Under the pieces are notes generated by a model that made no database searches, was not told the DNA's origin, and worked only from the letters and a program-made list of their open reading frames with translations. Position numbers and translations under genes: made by a program. Source: Flavobacterium sp. UBA807 (GTDB taxonomy: Bacteria > Bacteroidota > Bacteroidia > Flavobacteriales > Flavobacteriaceae). From it: a stretch of 14,871 nt of DNA. Positions 14,117-14,871 of the stretch are shown piece by piece. The stretch covers positions 1 to 14,871 of the forward strand of contig DBIH01000083.1 of assembly GCA_002296885.1 (NCBI GenBank), read 5' to 3'. The first letter of the stretch is position 1; the number at the start of each line of letters is the position of its first letter.

Positions 14117-14871
14117 TTAAAATTTGAAATTAAGTCGGGTGTAGTAGTAAGCACCGCTAAAGCCCATTTGAACAGCATCCCAGTATCCACCAGCTTCAGT
14201 ATTTCCTGACTCATCCTGTTTCGTAGGGTAAATGTTGAATAAGTTGTTGCTTCCAACACTTAATTTTAATTGTTTTATCAATTGGAAACCAAGTGTTAAA
14301 TCGGTTACAATTTTTGGATTATAAACATTATCTGCTCCGGCATAATCTACAAGAACTACTTTGCTGAATCGTGTAAATGCCAATCCGGTATCAAACCATT
14401 TTCTTTCATAATTTAAGTTTAGTCCAAATTTATTATTTGGAGCAGAAGCTTTTAAGAAGGCGATTTCACGAGCTCCAAAAAAGGTTTCCTGATCTAAGCT
14501 TCCGTTATTAACGTGTGTCACTTTCATACTGTTGATGTTACCAACCAAAGTAGCTCCCATTTTCGAACTTCCGAAAGTGTCTTTCCATGACATAACAATA
14601 TCAACTCCCTGAGTAACCGTACTCACCCCATTTACGAAAAACTGTGCAGAATCAACACCCAGGTTTAAAGCCGTTGCATCAAAATAACCGGTAAGTACAA
14701 TTCTGTCGCTTACACTGATTAAGTACCCATCAACCGTTGCGGTGAATTTTCCGAATTTTCCGGCCAGACCCACTGAACCGTTTCTTGATTTCTCTTCTCT
14801 CAATTTATCAATTCCAAACCCCTGCGTTACCGCACTTCCGTTGGCTGCCAATAAAACTTGTGAAGCACCGC
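14117..14871 (-). CDS. TonB-dependent outer-membrane receptor, C-terminal part (5' end beyond window)
   Basis: The frame is open to the right edge, so about 250 C-terminal residues of a larger receptor are seen; the in-frame TTG at 14851 is not a start. The sequence is the last part of a 22-strand barrel: IDKLREEKSRNGSVGLAGKFGKFTATVDGYLISVSDRIVLTG is the conserved 'L..E.S...E.G' strand pair. It continues with LGFQLIKQLKLSVGSNNLFNIYPTKQDE, the usual N-N-L-F-N-x-Y-P motif, and terminal YYYTRLNFKF, a beta-signal ending in Phe. Receptors of this kind import bound nutrients such as siderophores, cobalamin or oligosaccharides using TonB energy. The substrate cannot be told because the plug domain is outside the window. 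A terminator follows directly. Confidence 0.93.
   Translation of the reverse strand, partial: GASQVLLAANGSAVTQGFGIDKLREEKSRNGSVGLAGKFGKFTATVDGYLISVSDRIVLTGYFDATALNLGVDSAQFFVNGVSTVTQGVDIVMSWKDTFGSSKMGATLVGNINSMKVTHVNNGSLDQETFFGAREIAFLKASAPNNKFGLNLNYERKWFDTGLAFTRFSKVVLVDYAGADNVYNPKIVTDLTLGFQLIKQLKLSVGSNNLFNIYPTKQDESGNTEAGGYWDAVQMGFSGAYYYTRLNFKF

Noticed and set aside
14849..14851. TTG as the start of the TonB receptor gene
   Set aside because: The frame continues to the window edge with receptor-like residues (SQVLLAANG), and a receptor needs several hundred residues before this point.

Overview
The window looks like chromosome of a member of the Bacteroidota, most likely Flavobacteriaceae and probably Flavobacterium or a close relative. 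The base composition is AT-rich. Two promoter-like sites carry the Bacteroidota -7 consensus (TAnnTTTG). Several proteins belong to families I know mainly from this phylum: TIGR02757, the DUF6146-like and DUF6787-like proteins, a LIC_10190-like membrane protein, and a SusC-type TonB receptor end. Signal peptides ending in '..AQ' are also typical. There are no tRNA or rRNA genes, insertion sequences, CRISPR arrays or phage genes. All family names come from reading the translations by eye; no search was run.

Left edge (1-2024, minus): a secreted M3 zinc metallopeptidase (Dcp-like), complete except for its last few residues. It is followed on the plus strand by a cell-envelope group (2185-4722): a small membrane-anchored protein with a CNGKC motif, an outer-membrane beta-barrel protein whose mature N-terminus carries Cys-Ala-Cys-Cys, and a lipoprotein very rich in His and Asp. 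This trio is the best candidate for an undescribed system, perhaps for handling a metal such as copper, but that is inference. A 365-base stretch of strongly hairpin-forming, apparently non-coding DNA lies inside it. A strong bidirectional terminator (4744-4777) closes the group.

Middle (4779-12906, minus): a long co-oriented run. In order of transcription: a LuxC-type acyl-CoA reductase, serC and serA (first and second steps of serine biosynthesis from 3-phosphoglycerate, listed in gene order rather than pathway order), a DUF937 protein with a C-terminal calcium-loop motif, a DUF6146-like lipoprotein, a DUF6787-like small membrane protein, lolD, a large polytopic membrane protein, and a TIGR02757 protein. 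The last four or five are tightly packed. The serC-serA gap is filled by two dispersed-repeat-like elements, and a third sits in frame inside the acyl-CoA reductase gene.

Right part: a 2[4Fe-4S] ferredoxin (13037-13387, plus) is divergent from the acyl-CoA reductase. The two share an intergenic region with overlapping promoter-like elements around the palindrome TTTTGCGCAAAA. Then come a secreted protein of unknown function (13442-13966, minus) and the C-terminal part of a TonB-dependent receptor (14117-14871, minus) that runs off the right edge. Near-identical terminator hairpins flank the secreted protein gene.
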